The notes below the pieces were generated by a model that did not search any database, had not been told where the DNA came from, and saw nothing but the letters and a program-made list of their open reading frames with translations. A stretch of DNA of 40,191 bases from Mycolicibacterium rhodesiae. GTDB taxonomy: Bacteria; Actinomycetota; Actinomycetes; Mycobacteriales; Mycobacteriaceae. The DNA lies in assembly GCF_002086695.1 (NCBI RefSeq), contig NZ_MVIH01000026.1:1-40191 (forward strand), written 5' to 3'. Position numbers and translations under genes: made by a program. Positions 39,669 through 40,191 of this stretch are shown one piece after another (position 1 is the stretch's first letter; each line of letters begins with the position of its first letter).

Positions 39669-40121
39669 CTATCGGAACGCTCGGCGGCGCTCCAGGATCA
39701 GCAACGGGATCTCGCGCGGCGTGTTGCGCTGATAGCCCGCATATCCCTTGTAAGCCTTGACAACTCGTGGCCACAACTCGGCCCGCTCTTCTGGGCTGGC
39801 GGTGCGGGCCAGCATCGGAACCGTCGCGCCGTCGACGGTCACGGCGACCTCCGGGTTGGCCATCGCGTTCTTGTACCAGTCGGGGTGGTCCTGGTGCCCG
39901 CCCTTGGAGGCCACGACGACGATGCGCTCCTTGTCGTGCACCGGAGACGTCAACAGGTTGGCGTACGGCTTCCCGGATTTGCGGCCCACGGTATGCAACT
40001 CGACGGTCAGCATGCCCATCACAGTCCGGGGGTACCGGCCGCCGGTGAGCGCGAGCAGCGTCCGGTGGCCGTTCTCCAACAGCCAGGCGCCGGCCGCGGC
40101 GACACGATTGGGCTTCTGCAC
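39669..40121 (-). CDS. Deazaflavin (F420)-dependent nitroreductase family protein, Ddn-like
   Basis: A 150-residue protein of the split-barrel F420H2-dependent family that includes Ddn, which activates pretomanid in M. tuberculosis. Typical stretches are LHTVGRKSGKPYANLLT, VVASKGGHQDHPDWYKN, ANPEVAVTVDG and YAGYQRNTPREIPLLIL. The physiological substrate is unknown, with quinone reduction likely for the family. GTG start at 40121. Its stop directly abuts the coaE stop on the other strand. It takes the place of Rv1632c in the M. tuberculosis order. Confidence 0.9.
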   Translation of the reverse strand: MQKPNRVAAAGAWLLENGHRTLLALTGGRYPRTVMGMLTVELHTVGRKSGKPYANLLTSPVHDKERIVVVASKGGHQDHPDWYKNAMANPEVAVTVDGATVPMLARTASPEERAELWPRVVKAYKGYAGYQRNTPREIPLLILERRRAFR

Positions 40122-40134
40122 GTGCCCAGAGTAT

Positions 40135-40191
40135 CTAGGTCGTCGGTTCCGGCGCCGGGGCAGGTGCGGGTGGGGGCGCGGCGTTCGGGGC
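40135..40191 (-). CDS. C-terminal end of a proline/alanine-rich gene (partial)
   Basis: The minus-strand frame entering the window reads APNAAPPPAPAPAPEPTT and stops at TAG (40135-40137), 13 bp before the nitroreductase GTG. The Ala/Pro tail resembles the ends of mycobacterial exported or cell-wall proteins. Only 18 codons are visible, so the call rests on frame and composition. Confidence 0.4.
   Translation of the reverse strand, partial: APNAAPPPAPAPAPEPTT

Overview
The window looks like chromosomal DNA of a fast-growing mycobacterium (Mycolicibacterium type). GC content is high, and the gene order cydC-cydD-cydB-cydA / HdeD-like membrane gene / cya / pdtaR / thiolase-DUF35 / polA / rpsA / coaE-GrpB / F420-type nitroreductase is the order of M. 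tuberculosis Rv1620c-Rv1632c, from memory of that genome. Several blocks are inserted into this backbone: an amino-acid ABC transporter, dps, an agmatinase/amidase pair, a branched-chain ABC transporter, a methionine aminopeptidase with an Xre regulator, a TRIC-like gene, a secreted metalloprotease and a PrsW protease. The window cuts a gene at each end.

Region by region. 1-5.9 kb (minus strand): cytochrome bd oxidase and its CydDC exporter, with a long palindrome in front of cydA. 5.9-6.9 kb: two small membrane proteins. 7.0-9.65 kb: polar amino-acid uptake operon (lipoprotein, permease, ATPase). 9.7-11.55 kb: Dps facing the six-helix adenylyl cyclase Cya, with overlapping stop codons. 11.56-14.0 kb: agmatinase-like ureohydrolase divergent from a nitrilase-family amidase, then two small exported proteins. 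14.05-14.78 kb: a PAP2 phosphatase.

15.44-20.71 kb is the foreign part. A 45-bp perfect copy of the 3' part of tRNA-Leu(CAA) lies at 15439-15483. The intact tRNA lies at 20640-20713. Between them is about 5.2 kb of lower-GC DNA with no recombinase. It holds three genes that look like antiphage or abortive-infection genes: a HEPN-like protein, a second protein resembling ApeA (N-terminal beta-rich part plus C-terminal HEPN), and a GHKL-ATPase fused to a C-terminal PD-(D/E)xK nuclease. Both ends carry the same short motifs (pairs of TGCATAC at 11-bp spacing, and ACCTGCGA), which look like recombinase or accessory-protein sites. Degenerate tRNA-like fragments are also present. I read this as a non-autonomous integrative defence element mobilised in trans, or a remnant that lost its integrase. 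It is the best candidate in the window for an undescribed system.

20.8-28.5 kb: response regulator PdtaR, a five-gene branched-chain amino-acid/amide ABC transporter with translational coupling, a small membrane protein, methionine aminopeptidase, an Xre regulator and DUF167. 28.5-33.3 kb: thiolase/DUF35 pair, a small protein, PolA. 33.2-36.8 kb: TRIC-like channel, exported metalloprotease, PrsW-like protease. 36.9-40.2 kb: RpsA with a structured leader, CoaE-GrpB, a Ddn-like nitroreductase and the end of a proline-rich gene.
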